From positions 326,567 to 390,566 of the forward strand of contig NZ_LUAV01000004.1 of the NCBI RefSeq assembly GCF_002078505.1: a stretch of DNA of 64,000 nucleotides, given 5' to 3'. Source of the DNA: Ensifer aridi. Lineage in GTDB: Bacteria > Pseudomonadota > Alphaproteobacteria > Rhizobiales > Rhizobiaceae. The notes beneath the pieces are model-generated. The model had not been told where the DNA came from, searched no databases, and saw nothing but the letters and a program-made list of their open reading frames with translations. This document shows positions 33,786-43,384 of this stretch, piece after piece; the first letter of the stretch is position 1, and the number at the start of each line of letters is the position of its first letter. The translations under genes were made by a program, and so were the position numbers.

Positions 33786-35855
33786 TCACGAAGAATCACG
33801 TCCCATTCTCAAGTCCGACACGATGTCCGCCTTCTGCCCGAGCCGGGACTTATAGACCTGATAATTTTCCATCACACGCTGAACGTAGTTGCGCGTCTCC
33901 TCGAAGGGAATGCGCTCGATCCAGTCGACCACCTCATCGATCGGCTTGCCACGCGGGTCGCCATAGCGGGCGAGCCATTGAGGCACGCGACGCGGACCGG
34001 CATTGTAGGCGATGAAGGTGAGTATGTAGGAGCCGCCGAAGCTGTCGATCTGTTCGCCGAGATAATGTGCCCCAAGCGTCGCATTGTAGCCGGCGTCCGT
34101 CGTCAAGCGGTCCTTGGAATAGGCGAGGCCGTAGCGGCTGGCGACGCCTTTGGCAGTGCCGGGCAGAAGCTGTAGCAGGCCATGGGCGTTCGCCGCGGAA
34201 ACCGCTGCCGGATTGAAGGCGCTTTCCTGGCGGGCGATCGCATAGGCGAGGGCCTTGCCGGCCCCGCTGATATCCGCGCTCGACGGAATGACGCCGATCG
34301 GGAAGGCGAGGGCGGCCACGTCTACGCCGCGGCCAAAGGCGATTTTCCCGACCTGCAGGGAAAGTTGGTGATTGCCCGCTTTCTCCGCCTGCCCCGCCAG
34401 GATTGCAAGCTCGCCGGGGGTGTTGAGCTCCTCCGCGAGCGCCCGATAGAGGCTGTCGGCCCGCCAGCCGTGGCCGCTCGCTTCGAGCCGGCCGATCGCC
34501 TTGACGGCTTCGCGGCTTTCGAAGCGAGCGCGATCTTCCTCGGTAGGCGAGGGGTAGGTCACATCGATCGTCGAGCGACCGAGTCGTGCGGCGGCAAGCT
34601 GACCGTAGAAGGTGCCGGGATATCGCGCCGCATTGGCGAAATACTCCCCCGCGTTGCCGGGGCCACCGGCCTCGGCGGCGCGCCCAAGCCAATACCAGGC
34701 GCGCGAGGCGGAGACCGGCCGTCCAGATGCCTCCAGGACCCTGCGGAAATGGCGTGCGGCCGTCGCCGGCTCTTCGAGCCCTCGCAGCGCGTACCAGCCT
34801 GCATGAAATTCCGCGTCGACGATGTCCGTCGGCCGGTTTGCCGCATGATTGGCAGCGATCTCGTAGGCGCCACGGAAGTCACCCTTGTCGAGGAGGCCGC
34901 GGCTGACGATGCGCTGCTCCTTCCACCATTCTCCCGGGTCGACCAGGGCGCCGCTGTCCTCAGGCATCCGGGCGAGAAGCTTTGCAGCTTCCTCGTATTT
35001 CTCTCGTTTCCGCAGAAGCTCGATGCGAATGAAGAGATAGGCTGGTTTGTCGCGCCAGGAAGGCTCGACCGCTGCGACAAGCGCCGCCGCATTGCTGCTG
35101 CCGCGCATAACTGCGGCCCAGGCACGGAAGAGCGATTGCGCCTTACCGAGATCACTGAACCGCTCCGCCTGTTCGGTGCGGCCGCGATAAAGCAGCATTT
35201 CCATCCGCCGCCTATGGTCGTCGGTCGTCAGTAGGCCGGAAAACTCCGAGAGGACCTTCGTTTCGATCTCCTCGTCGAGCGCCTCGTCCAGCCAGATGGC
35301 GCGCAGATGCTTGGCGGCCATCTCTGCTTGCCCCCCGGCCATCAAGGCACGCGCAAAGACGATGGCCCCTTCCGCCGTTTCGGGGCGGGTAGCACCGAAG
35401 GCGGCGATCACGTCGGCGGCCGGCGGATTTTCGCGATAGAGCGCTCGTTCCGAATGGGCGCGTAGCGACTTCAAGCCCGGCCAGCCGATAAGTTCCCGTT
35501 GCGCATCGGCGATTTCGTGGGAGGGGACGCCTCGCTGTCCGGAAACGGCGATCGCCCAGGTGAGGATATGCCGGTCGAGCGTTCCGGCCGGCATGCGGTC
35601 GCGAACAGCGATCGCCGTTGCCGGCTGCCGGTCCGACAAGGCATCGAGGCCGGTTTTCAGATCTCCATCGACTTCCGCGGTAGCGTCCGGTATCGCGGCG
35701 GTGACATCACCTGTGGTGATCCGTCCCAATTTGCCCGCGAAGCCTGGCTTTTGGGCTGGTACTGGTATCCGGCTCTCGATGGCGCCGGCCGAGGAGGCCA
35801 GTATCGCTGCACCGAGCATGGCGGCGACAGGCAGAAAGAGCATTCCGCGCATCAA
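33786..35855 (-). CDS. Soluble lytic murein transglycosylase (SLT family)
   Basis: A 689-aa periplasmic enzyme that cleaves peptidoglycan with 1,6-anhydro formation. Signal peptide MMRGMLFLPVAAMLGAAILASSAGA. An alpha-superhelical region spans about 80-500, then the C-terminal SLT domain: IARQESAFNPAAVSAANAHGLLQLLPGTAKGVA (catalytic Glu in RQES), NATLGAHYL and FIAYNAGPRRVPQWL. It resembles Slt70 in architecture. Single-gene unit, divergent from dapA. Confidence 0.92.
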   Translation of the reverse strand: MMRGMLFLPVAAMLGAAILASSAGAIESRIPVPAQKPGFAGKLGRITTGDVTAAIPDATAEVDGDLKTGLDALSDRQPATAIAVRDRMPAGTLDRHILTWAIAVSGQRGVPSHEIADAQRELIGWPGLKSLRAHSERALYRENPPAADVIAAFGATRPETAEGAIVFARALMAGGQAEMAAKHLRAIWLDEALDEEIETKVLSEFSGLLTTDDHRRRMEMLLYRGRTEQAERFSDLGKAQSLFRAWAAVMRGSSNAAALVAAVEPSWRDKPAYLFIRIELLRKREKYEEAAKLLARMPEDSGALVDPGEWWKEQRIVSRGLLDKGDFRGAYEIAANHAANRPTDIVDAEFHAGWYALRGLEEPATAARHFRRVLEASGRPVSASRAWYWLGRAAEAGGPGNAGEYFANAARYPGTFYGQLAAARLGRSTIDVTYPSPTEEDRARFESREAVKAIGRLEASGHGWRADSLYRALAEELNTPGELAILAGQAEKAGNHQLSLQVGKIAFGRGVDVAALAFPIGVIPSSADISGAGKALAYAIARQESAFNPAAVSAANAHGLLQLLPGTAKGVASRYGLAYSKDRLTTDAGYNATLGAHYLGEQIDSFGGSYILTFIAYNAGPRRVPQWLARYGDPRGKPIDEVVDWIERIPFEETRNYVQRVMENYQVYKSRLGQKADIVSDLRMGRDSS

Positions 35856-36159
35856 GAGCCCCGTGGTTCCCCGTGTCTCAACTTCATTTTGCCGTCGGAT
35901 CGGCTACGCAAAGGTTAGCGGCATTTGTCGGTCGTCGTAAATGGCAGGCGAGCGGGCAGTTCATGGCTCTTGTTTTCCCTGCGTGCCAGAGCCGGTCGCA
36001 GTTCCCTCAAGCTCTTCATTGGTCGGAAACGGACACGAAATGCGTTGTTGCGGCGCTTGCCGCAGCCACGTCACATGATTATGGTGCGGCAGTTTTTTAA
36101 CCGTCGATTGCGGCCAAAGCATGGGCCTTTTCCGTGTCCCCGGCCGTCAGGAGTTGTGC

Positions 36160-37044
36160 ATGTTCAAGGGTTCCATTCCCGCTCTCGTAACACCGTTCAC
36201 GGCCAGCGGCTCGGTCGATGCGGATAGTTTCGTCGCACATGTGGAGTGGCAGATAAAGGAGGGCAGCCACGGTCTTGTGCCGGTGGGCACGACGGGCGAA
36301 TCCCCGACCCTTTCCCACGACGAGCACAAGCAGGTCGTAGAACTGTGCGTCGAGGCAGCCGCCCGTCGCGTCCCGGTCATCGCTGGCGCGGGCTCCAACA
36401 ATACGATCGAGGCGATCGAACTGGCACAGCATGCGGAAAAGGCTGGAGCGGACGCCATTCTCGTCGTCACGCCTTACTACAACAAGCCGACGCAGAAGGG
36501 GCTCTTTGCCCATTATGCGGCGATTGCCGAAAACGTGAAGCTGCCGATCGTGATCTATAACATTCCTGGCCGATCGGTCATCGACATGAGCGTCGAGACC
36601 ATGGCGGCGCTGGCCAAGGCCTATCCCACGATCATCGGCGTCAAGGATGCGACCGGGAAGATTGAGCGGGTTTCCGAGCAGCGCATGGCCTGCGGCAAGG
36701 ATTTCGTGCAGCTTTCGGGCGAGGACGCGACCGCGCTCGGATTCAACGCACATGGCGGCGTCGGCTGCATTTCCGTTACCGCCAACGTCGCGCCGCGCCT
36801 CTGCGCTGAATTCCAGGAGGCGACCCTTGGCGGCGATTTCGCCAGGGCATTAGACTACCAGGACAAGCTGATGCCGCTTCACAAGGCGATCTTCCTGGAG
36901 CCTGGCCTTTGCGGCGCAAAATATGCGCTCAATCGCCTTGGGAGAATGAGCCGCGCGGTCCGCTCGCCGCTGCTGCCGACGCTCGAGCCGGCGACGGAGG
37001 CGGCGATCGACGCCGCGCTTCGGCACGCGGGATTGATGAACTGA
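36160..37044 (+). CDS. dapA: 4-hydroxy-tetrahydrodipicolinate synthase
   Basis: A 294-aa TIM-barrel aldolase of the lysine/meso-diaminopimelate pathway, condensing aspartate semialdehyde with pyruvate. [13 protein letters not shown] binds pyruvate carboxylate, YNIPGRS carries the catalytic Tyr and IIGVKDATG the Schiff-base Lys. ATG 36160 has AGGAG six bases upstream. It overlaps smpB at TGATG, so the two are translationally coupled. Product feeds peptidoglycan. Confidence 0.97.
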   Translation: MFKGSIPALVTPFTASGSVDADSFVAHVEWQIKEGSHGLVPVGTTGESPTLSHDEHKQVVELCVEAAARRVPVIAGAGSNNTIEAIELAQHAEKAGADAILVVTPYYNKPTQKGLFAHYAAIAENVKLPIVIYNIPGRSVIDMSVETMAALAKAYPTIIGVKDATGKIERVSEQRMACGKDFVQLSGEDATALGFNAHGGVGCISVTANVAPRLCAEFQEATLGGDFARALDYQDKLMPLHKAIFLEPGLCGAKYALNRLGRMSRAVRSPLLPTLEPATEAAIDAALRHAGLMN

Positions 37045-37523
37045 TGGCACCGAAGGGCAACGAAAGAACGGTCAAGAAGGTGGTGGCGGAAAACCGCAAG
37101 GCCCGCTTCAACTATGAGATCGTCGATACCTACGAGGCCGGTCTCGTGCTGACCGGCACCGAGGTTAAGTCGTTGCGTGAGGGGAAGGCCAACATCTCGG
37201 AGTCCTATGCGACCGACGAGGGCGGCGAAATCTGGCTGATCAATTCCTATCTGCCAGAATATCTACAGGCGAACCGCTTCAATCATGAGACGCGCCGGCG
37301 CCGCAAGTTGCTTTTGTCGAAGCGGGAAGTGAACCGCCTCCAGGGCGCTGTCAATCGCGAAGGCATGTCGCTGATCCCGCTTAGAATCTATTTCAACGAG
37401 CGCGGCCGCGCGAAGCTGGAACTGGCGCTCGGCAAAGGCAAGAAGCTGCACGACAAGCGCGAGACCTCCAAGGAGCGCGACTGGAACCGGCAGAAGAACC
37501 GCCTGCTCAAGGAGCGGGGCTGA
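37044..37523 (+). CDS. smpB: SsrA-binding protein SmpB
   Basis: A 159-aa RNA-binding partner of tmRNA in trans-translation. [36 protein letters not shown] and the basic helical tail [22 protein letters not shown] are diagnostic. The ATG (37044-37046) overlaps the dapA stop by one base. Coupling to dapA is a usual rhizobial arrangement. Confidence 0.97.
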   Translation: MAPKGNERTVKKVVAENRKARFNYEIVDTYEAGLVLTGTEVKSLREGKANISESYATDEGGEIWLINSYLPEYLQANRFNHETRRRRKLLLSKREVNRLQGAVNREGMSLIPLRIYFNERGRAKLELALGKGKKLHDKRETSKERDWNRQKNRLLKERG

Positions 37524-37547
37524 GTCCTTTTCATTGGGGTTTGCGAG

Positions 37548-37612
37548 GGAAAGCCCCTCATCCGACCTGCCCGGCCACCTCTTCCCGCCTGCGGGTAGAG
37601 GGTTAGGGGCAG
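37548..37612 (+). repeat. 'CCTCATCCG' type intergenic repeat
   Basis: CCCCTCATCCGACCTGCCCGG, CCACCTCTTCCCGCC and GGGTTAGGGGC form a loosely palindromic element between smpB and the convergent NYN gene. A related stretch is at 51619-51730. Confidence 0.5.
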
Positions 37613-37630
37613 ATAGACTGATCGCTCGCG

Positions 37631-38209
37631 TTAAAGCTCGACGTCGTCGGCAACCGGCTCTACAGGACGCTGCACCCGTTCCGAAGGCTCGCGGCCTATT
37701 TCGCCCCTGAGAGTTGCCAGATCGATGAAGTGGTCCGCCTGGCGGCGCAGGTCGTCGGCGATCATCGGGGGCTGCGTCGACATCGTCGAGACCACGGAGA
37801 CCTTGCGTCCTTTGCGCTGCAAAGCCTCGACCAGCGTCGTGAAGTCTCCGTCGCCCGAGAAGATCACCAGATGATCGACGGTCTCCGACTGCTCCATGGC
37901 GTCGATTGCGAGCTCGATGTCCATGTTGCCCTTGATCTTGCGGCGCCCGAGCGAGTCGGTGAATTCCTTGGCGGGCTTGGTGACGACCTTGTAGCCGTTA
38001 TAGTCCAGCCAGTCGATCAATGGACGAATGGAGGAATATTCCTGGTCCTCGATGAGCGCAGTGTAATAGTAGGCCCTCAGCAGGTATCCGCGCTTCTGGA
38101 ATGCTTTAAGCAGCTTGCGATAATCGATGTCGAAACCGAGACTCTTCGATGCAGCGTAGAGGTTGGCGCCATCGATGAATAGAGCGATTTTCTCGCGAGG
38201 ATCGAACAT
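37631..38209 (-). CDS. NYN-domain (LabA/DUF88-type) nuclease-like protein
   Basis: A 192-aa protein with a PIN-like NYN fold. IALFIDGANLYAASKSLG and MDIELAIDAME plus DHLVIFSGDGDFTTLVEALQRKG contain the conserved acidic residues (D in IDGANLY, D in GNMDIEL, D in SGDGDF), so it may be a metal-dependent RNase. The tail (about 165-192) is charged and disordered. ATG 38209 has AAGGAAATAACG upstream. Target RNA unknown. Confidence 0.85.
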   Translation of the reverse strand: MFDPREKIALFIDGANLYAASKSLGFDIDYRKLLKAFQKRGYLLRAYYYTALIEDQEYSSIRPLIDWLDYNGYKVVTKPAKEFTDSLGRRKIKGNMDIELAIDAMEQSETVDHLVIFSGDGDFTTLVEALQRKGRKVSVVSTMSTQPPMIADDLRRQADHFIDLATLRGEIGREPSERVQRPVEPVADDVEL

Positions 38210-38680
38210 CGTTATTTCCTTTTCCATGCCCTGCACACTGACCGGACCGACCCCGCGGAGGCTGCGCAGACAATAGGCGTATTACATTATTAATTGCTGA
38301 TTTTGCAAATAATGTAGGTCATGCCACCGCATTTATTCCAACATGGGCGCGGCGCCTATAGCTAGTTTTAGCAGTTGCTGCAGTTCGTCCACACTTCAAT
38401 TTGCAATTGTCGTTGATGTTGGTACGAAGAATATCACGAAACACAATCACTGTCTGGGACTTGCAGCGTCAACCCTTAAATGCCGTATTTTAACATGCGT
38501 TGGGCGAAGGCGTGAGCGCTGGATGCAGGAAAAACTTGAACTTATGTTGTTTTGAATGTATCCGAGCGGCTAATTCCAGAAATCGGAGCTGATGGAGCCG
38601 CATCAAGCGGCGTTCCGGTTTCGTGTCGTTAATCATGCCGCGGCATGCCGCCGCGCTTCTTAAGTCGTAAAGGACAGGCT
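38210..38680. other. Long AT-rich region upstream of rpoZ
   Basis: About 470 bp between divergent genes, lower in GC than the rest of the window. It must contain the rpoZ promoter and the NYN promoter. Several short AT runs (TTAATTGC, TTAACATGCG) are visible but no full CtrA site or other operator. No coding frame with a credible start was accepted. Confidence 0.5.
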
Positions 38681-39085
38681 ATGGCCCGCGTCACCGTCGA
38701 AGATTGCATTGACAAGGTCGAAAACCGCTTCGAACTCGTCCTGCTTGCCAGCCATCGCGCGCGCCTGATTTCGCAAGGTGCCCCGATCACCGTTGATCGT
38801 GACAACGACAAGAATCCGGTCGTTGCACTGCGAGAGATTGCCGACGAGACGCTTTCTCCCGGCGATCTGAAGGAAGACTTGATCCACTCGCTCCAGAAGC
38901 ATGTGGAAGTGGACGAGCCGGAACCCGATGCGGCTGCGCTCGCTCAGACGGAAACCGCCGCTTTTGCCGAGGCTGCGGAGGAGGAGGACCAGCCGGAAGC
39001 GCTGACCTTCGACCGTATGTCCGAGGAGGAACTGCTGGCAGGTATCGAAGGTCTCGTTCCGCCGGAAAAGAGCGACGACTACTGA
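38681..39085 (+). CDS. rpoZ: RNA polymerase omega subunit
   Basis: A 134-aa omega subunit that stabilises beta' and, in many proteobacteria, forms a (p)ppGpp site. [30 protein letters not shown] and [11 protein letters not shown] are the signature. The acidic tail is long for the family. ATG 38681 with AAAGGA upstream. It is upstream of relA, matching the partnership between omega and (p)ppGpp, but a strong terminator separates the two. Confidence 0.97.
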   Translation: MARVTVEDCIDKVENRFELVLLASHRARLISQGAPITVDRDNDKNPVVALREIADETLSPGDLKEDLIHSLQKHVEVDEPEPDAAALAQTETAAFAEAAEEEDQPEALTFDRMSEEELLAGIEGLVPPEKSDDY

Positions 39086-39125
39086 GATCCGTTCGGGAAC
39101 AGCCGTTCCAACGTGTTTTCGAAGC

Positions 39126-39158
39126 AGTGCGCCACTCGTATGATTGGCGCACTTTTTT
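39126..39158 (+). terminator. rpoZ terminator
   Basis: A 9-bp stem AGTGCGCCA / TGGCGCACT with a 10-base loop and TTTTTT at 39153-39158. It ends only 30 bases before the relA start, leaving little room for an independent relA promoter. Confidence 0.9.
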
Positions 39159-39188
39159 GTTTGCCTGATTTCACGGAGCCGTCAGCGG

Positions 39189-41414
39189 ATGATGCGCCAA
39201 TACGAGCTCGTTGAGCGCGTGCAGAAATACAAGCCCGACGTCAACGAGGCCCTGCTTAACAAGGCCTATGTCTATGCGATGCAGAAGCATGGTCAGCAGA
39301 AGCGGGCAAGCGGCGATCCGTATATTTCTCATCCTCTCGAAGTCGCGGCGATTCTTACCGAAATGCATCTGGACGAGTCGACGATCGCCGTCGCCCTGCT
39401 GCACGATACGATCGAGGACACGACGGCGACACGGCAGGAGATCGACGAGCTCTTCGGCGAGGACATCGGCGCGCTGGTCGAGGGGCTGACTAAGATCAAG
39501 AAGCTCGACCTCGTCACCAAGAAGGCGAAGCAGGCGGAAAATCTCCGCAAGCTGCTGCTTGCCATTTCCGACGACGTTCGCGTCCTCCTCGTCAAGCTTG
39601 CCGACCGACTGCACAACATGCGCACGCTCGATCACATGTCGGCGGAGAAGCGCGCACGCATCTCCGAGGAGACGATGGACATCTATGCGCCGCTGGCCGG
39701 ACGCATGGGCATGCAGGACATGCGGGAGGAGCTCGAAAATCTCGCGTTTCGCCATATCAACCCCGAGGCCTTCGAAACGGTCACGAGGCGGCTGGAAGAG
39801 CTCTCGCAGCGCAACGAGGGTCTGATCAAGAAGATCGAAGAAGAACTGAGCGAGCTGCTACAGGCGGAGGGCCTGAAGAATGCACTGGTGAAAGGGCGTC
39901 AGAAGAAGCCCTATTCCGTCTTCCGCAAAATGCAGTCGAAATCGCTCTCCTTCGAGCAGCTATCGGACGTCTGGGGCTTTCGCATCCTCGTCGACGACAT
40001 TCCTTCGTGCTATCGGGCGCTCGGCATCGTGCACACCCGCTGGCGCGTCGTGCCAGGCCGCTTCAAGGATTATATTTCGACGCCGAAGCAGAACGACTAT
40101 CAGTCGCTCCACACGACGATCATCGGCCCGTCGCGACAGCGCATCGAGCTGCAGATCCGCACGAAGCGCATGCACGAGATCGCGGAATACGGTATCGCCG
40201 CGCATGCGCTCTACAAGGATCGGGACATGGTCTCGGGGGATGCGACCCGCTCTCCGTCGTCGAATGCCTATTCCTGGCTGCGTCGGACGATCGAGTCGCT
40301 TGCCGAAGGCGACAATCCCGAGGAGTTCCTGGAGCACACGAAGCTCGAACTCTTCCAGGACCAGGTCTTCTGTTTCACCCCCAAGGGGCAGTTGATCGCG
40401 CTGCCGCGCGGTGCCACGCCGATCGACTTCGCCTATGCCGTCCATACGAACATCGGCGACACCTGCGTCGGCGCCAAGATCAACGGCCGCATCATGCCGC
40501 TGGTGACGCGGCTCAACAATGGCGACGAGGTGGAGATCATCCGCTCGGGCATCCAGGTGCCGCCGCCGGCCTGGGAGGAAATCGTCGTCACCGGCAAGGC
40601 GCGCGCGGCCATCCGCCGCGCGACACGCGCGGCCGTGCGCAAGCAATATGCCGGGCTCGGATACCGCATCCTCGAACGTACCTTCGAGCGCGCGGGCAAG
40701 ACGTTTTCGCGCGAGGCGCTGAAGCCGGTTCTCCATCGGCTCGGGCAGAAGGAAGTCGAGGATGCGATCGCCGCGGTCGGACGCGGCGAGCTCTCCTCGC
40801 TCGACGTCCTGCGCGCCGTCTTCCCGGACCACCAGGATGAGCGCGTGACCGTCAAGCCCAGTGCCGACGACGGCTGGTTCAACATGCGCAGCGCGGCGGG
40901 CATGGTCTTCAAGCTGCCGGAACGCTCGAAGGAGGCGATCGCGGCGGAGCAGGCGGAAGGACCCGAAGCCTTGCCGATCCGCGGGCTCTCCGGCAATGCG
41001 GAGGTGCATTTCAGTCCCGCGGGTGCCGTTCCCGGCGACCGGATCGTCGGCATCATGGATAAGGAGAAGGGTATCACGATTTACCCGATTCAGTCGCCCA
41101 TCCTGCAAAAGTTCGACGAAGAGCCCGAGCGTTGGATCGACGTGCGCTGGGATCTCGACGAGGCGAACAGCAGCCGCTTCATGGCAAGAATCGCCGTCAG
41201 CGCCTTGAACGAACCTGGCACGCTTGCCGAGATCGCGCAGGCGATCGCGACCACCGACGTGAATATCCGCTCGCTCTCCATGGGGCGTGTCGCCGCCGAT
41301 TTCAGTGAGATGCAGTTCGACCTCGAAGTCTGGGACCTGCGTCAGCTCAACCATCTGATGGCGCAGCTCAAAGAATTGCCGAGCATTTCCATGGTCAAGC
41401 GCCTGTTCGATTAG
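39189..41414 (+). CDS. relA: Bifunctional (p)ppGpp synthetase/hydrolase (Rsh)
   Basis: A 741-aa Rel/SpoT homologue: HD hydrolase (about 25-195, with VALLHDTIEDT), synthetase (about 230-350; WGFRILVDD, QNDYQSLHTTI), TGS (about 390-450; CFTPKGQLIALPRGATPIDFAYAVH) and C-terminal ACT (about 665-741; SMGRVAADFSEMQFDLEVWD). It mediates the stringent response to amino acid and carbon limitation. The two-Met start at 39189 is used; the frame is open further. Translation starts about 30 bases after the rpoZ terminator, so transcription must read through or start within rpoZ. Rhizobia typically have one such enzyme. Confidence 0.96.
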   Translation: MMRQYELVERVQKYKPDVNEALLNKAYVYAMQKHGQQKRASGDPYISHPLEVAAILTEMHLDESTIAVALLHDTIEDTTATRQEIDELFGEDIGALVEGLTKIKKLDLVTKKAKQAENLRKLLLAISDDVRVLLVKLADRLHNMRTLDHMSAEKRARISEETMDIYAPLAGRMGMQDMREELENLAFRHINPEAFETVTRRLEELSQRNEGLIKKIEEELSELLQAEGLKNALVKGRQKKPYSVFRKMQSKSLSFEQLSDVWGFRILVDDIPSCYRALGIVHTRWRVVPGRFKDYISTPKQNDYQSLHTTIIGPSRQRIELQIRTKRMHEIAEYGIAAHALYKDRDMVSGDATRSPSSNAYSWLRRTIESLAEGDNPEEFLEHTKLELFQDQVFCFTPKGQLIALPRGATPIDFAYAVHTNIGDTCVGAKINGRIMPLVTRLNNGDEVEIIRSGIQVPPPAWEEIVVTGKARAAIRRATRAAVRKQYAGLGYRILERTFERAGKTFSREALKPVLHRLGQKEVEDAIAAVGRGELSSLDVLRAVFPDHQDERVTVKPSADDGWFNMRSAAGMVFKLPERSKEAIAAEQAEGPEALPIRGLSGNAEVHFSPAGAVPGDRIVGIMDKEKGITIYPIQSPILQKFDEEPERWIDVRWDLDEANSSRFMARIAVSALNEPGTLAEIAQAIATTDVNIRSLSMGRVAADFSEMQFDLEVWDLRQLNHLMAQLKELPSISMVKRLFD

Positions 41415-41630
41415 GGTGCGCACCTGCTGGCGGCGTCGCAAGGCTCCGCCACCGCAAAACGCGTCAGAATTCAGCGCTTTCCCATGCAATTGCCTTCGAA
41501 ATGGGCAGCGCCCGGCGCAGAAATGATTTGCCATGCATGTCGTGCATGGCTGCCGCCGCATCCTGGCGCTGGTGGCGAGCCGACCTCTGAACTATCTTTC
41601 GCATCGGGAGGTAAACGAAGAGGTTTGCCA

Positions 41631-41783
41631 ATGTTCAAGCAGTTGAAGAAAATCACCCGTGCGCTGCACATTCCCACTATCGAAGAGCGCGAGATCGCCT
41701 ATCTGAACGGTTCCGTCGATCGCATCGACCTCGAATACCGTCAGCGTCAGATCGATCGCGGCCTGTTCCGCAAGGGTTTCTGA
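41631..41783 (+). CDS. DUF3563-type small protein, 50 aa
   Basis: ATG 41631 with AGAGG eight bases upstream: MFKQLKKITRALHIPTIEEREIAYLNGSVDRIDLEYRQRQ... The motif IPTIEEREIAYLNGSVDRIDLE(Y/L) is a typical rhizobial DUF3563 sequence. A positively charged amphipathic N-terminal helix. Upstream frame to 41484 is not credible. Function unknown; these genes are often phosphate- or stress-related by context only. Confidence 0.8.
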   Translation: MFKQLKKITRALHIPTIEEREIAYLNGSVDRIDLEYRQRQIDRGLFRKGF

Positions 41784-42007
41784 TTCGAAAACGTGAGCGC
41801 GCCGGGACGGCGCGCAAAGGTTGTCTCGCGGACTTGCGCCCAATCGCGACCGGGCGCAGCCGATAATCTGTCAGCGTGAAGGCGATGAACGCCGAGCTAT
41901 GCATTTTCAGAATGGCTCGGATGCGTGATTTTGCCGCCTGCCGCCTCGGCTTGCACCCGGCTGGCGTCGCGCCTATGTTGCGGCCATCAAAGGCGGAGAG
42001 GCCGCCT

Positions 42008-42111
42008 GCTGCATGATTCCTCGAATCGGAATTGATTTAAGGGCAAATCCTGCAGCGATACGAAGTACTACGGCGACTTTCACGCGTCCGGTTGGGCGCG
42101 CGGTGCGGTAG
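42008..42111 (+). repeat. RIME-like mosaic element, tandem copy 1
   Basis: CTGCATGATTCCTCGAATCGG, linker with CTGCAGCGATAC, then a degraded second palindrome CACGCGTCCGGTTGGGCGCGCG and GGTGCGGTAG. It is more divergent than the adjacent copy. Confidence 0.8.
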
Positions 42112-42129
42112 TGGCCCGCGGACGGCTTC

Positions 42130-42235
42130 TACTGCATGTCTCCTTAAATCGACCTCGATTTAAGGACAAAGACATGCAGCAATTCAAAGTGCTACAGCGA
42201 CCTTTGCGCGTCATACAAGACGCGCGGCGCTGTAG
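42130..42235 (+). repeat. RIME-like mosaic element, tandem copy 2
   Basis: TGCATGTCTCCTTAAATCG..., linker CATGCAGCAATTCAAAGTGC, then GCGCGTC-ATACAA-GACGCGC and GGCGCTGTAG. Ends 19 bases before the DUF2062 start, so it lies in the leader of the acpS-lepB-rnc-era operon. Copies 1 and 2 are in direct tandem. Confidence 0.85.
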
Positions 42236-42254
42236 ATGCGATCATGACGGCAGA

Positions 42255-42812
42255 ATGTTATTCAGGCGCAGAGAACCGGTAACGATATCCGAAAGGCTTC
42301 GCGCTTTCTTCTGGCCGCGCAAGGGGCTTTCGCGCGGTCTGCGCTGTGTTGTGCTTCGCGTCCTCCGTCTGAAATCGTCTCCTCACTCGATCGCCGTCGG
42401 CGTGGCGGCGGGGGCCGCTTCGTCCCTTACGCCGTTCTTCGGCTTTCACATCGTTTTCGCGGTTATCATCGCCGCGCTCTTCTCCGGCAACCTGCTCGCT
42501 GCGGCGATCACGACTGCACTTGCCAATCCGATTACCATTCCAGTGATCCTGACGGCGTCCTACGAGCTCGGCACGGCACTTATGGAGCCGCAGGCCGTTC
42601 CGGCCATCGGCGGCCCGGAGATCGCCCGCATGATTGAGCGGCTGGACCTTGCCGAGCTGTGGGGCCCGGTCTTCAAGCCGATGATCGTCGGCTCGCTGCC
42701 GCTGGCCATCGGCGGCGCCTTGATCTTCTACCCGCTTTCCTACCAGGCGGCCCGGCTTTTCCAGGAGCGGCGCCGGCGGGCTCGTGCGCAAAGGGTCGGA
42801 ACTCCATCATGA
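42255..42812 (+). CDS. DUF2062 membrane protein
   Basis: A 185-aa inner-membrane protein with three or four helices. [30 protein letters not shown] and [21 protein letters not shown] carry the DUF2062 motifs. N-terminal part ([24 protein letters not shown]) is basic and probably cytosolic. It overlaps acpS (ATGA) and is the first gene of the acpS-lepB-rnc-era operon. The ribosome site is weak (GGCAG), and a RIME-like tandem pair lies immediately upstream. Confidence 0.85.
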   Translation: MLFRRREPVTISERLRAFFWPRKGLSRGLRCVVLRVLRLKSSPHSIAVGVAAGAASSLTPFFGFHIVFAVIIAALFSGNLLAAAITTALANPITIPVILTASYELGTALMEPQAVPAIGGPEIARMIERLDLAELWGPVFKPMIVGSLPLAIGGALIFYPLSYQAARLFQERRRRARAQRVGTPS

Positions 42813-43228
42813 TTATCGGTATCGGGAGCGATCTCATTGATATTCGCCGCATCGAAAATTCGCTTCAGCGTTTCGGTGAGCGTTTCGTCAACCGGTGCTT
42901 CACCGATATCGAGATCGCCAAATCGGAGGGCCGCAAGAATCGCGCGGCGTCCTATGCCAAGCGCTTCGCGGCCAAGGAGGCCTGTTCGAAGGCGCTGGGT
43001 ACGGGGCTTGCGCAAGGGGTCCTATGGAAGGACATGGGGGTCGTCAATATGCCAGGTGGAAAGCCGACGATGCAGTTGGCTGGAGGCGCAGCCGCACGCC
43101 TCCAGCAGATCCTGCCCGTCGGGCACCGTGCCACCATTCATCTGACGATCACCGACGATTTCCCGTTGGCACAAGCTTTCGTGATTATCGAGGCAGTCCC
43201 GGTTGCCCCCGCCGAGGGAACGGTTTAG
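42809..43228 (+). CDS. acpS: Holo-[acyl-carrier-protein] synthase
   Basis: A 139-aa trimeric 4'-phosphopantetheinyl transferase that charges acyl carrier protein with CoA's phosphopantetheine. [31 protein letters not shown] and HLTITDD are the family signatures. The ATG overlaps the stop of the DUF2062 gene (ATGA). Next in the operon is lepB after 156 bases. Confidence 0.96.
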   Translation: MIIGIGSDLIDIRRIENSLQRFGERFVNRCFTDIEIAKSEGRKNRAASYAKRFAAKEACSKALGTGLAQGVLWKDMGVVNMPGGKPTMQLAGGAAARLQQILPVGHRATIHLTITDDFPLAQAFVIIEAVPVAPAEGTV

Positions 43229-43384
43229 AGCACTTGCCGGATCGACCGTCGCTTGAAGCATGGAGCTCCCGCGACATATAGGGTCGAATTCGCGCGGTGA
43301 TGCGCAGCACGCGTCCGGGGCGCAAACGCAAGTTGAAGCGTGAAAACCAGGTGCCCTGGGCAGGATGACAAGGAAGAACTGAGC

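Noticed and set aside
39960..41561. A 533-codon minus-strand frame opposite relA
   Set aside because: High GC makes long mirror frames; no ribosome site or recognisable domain was seen.
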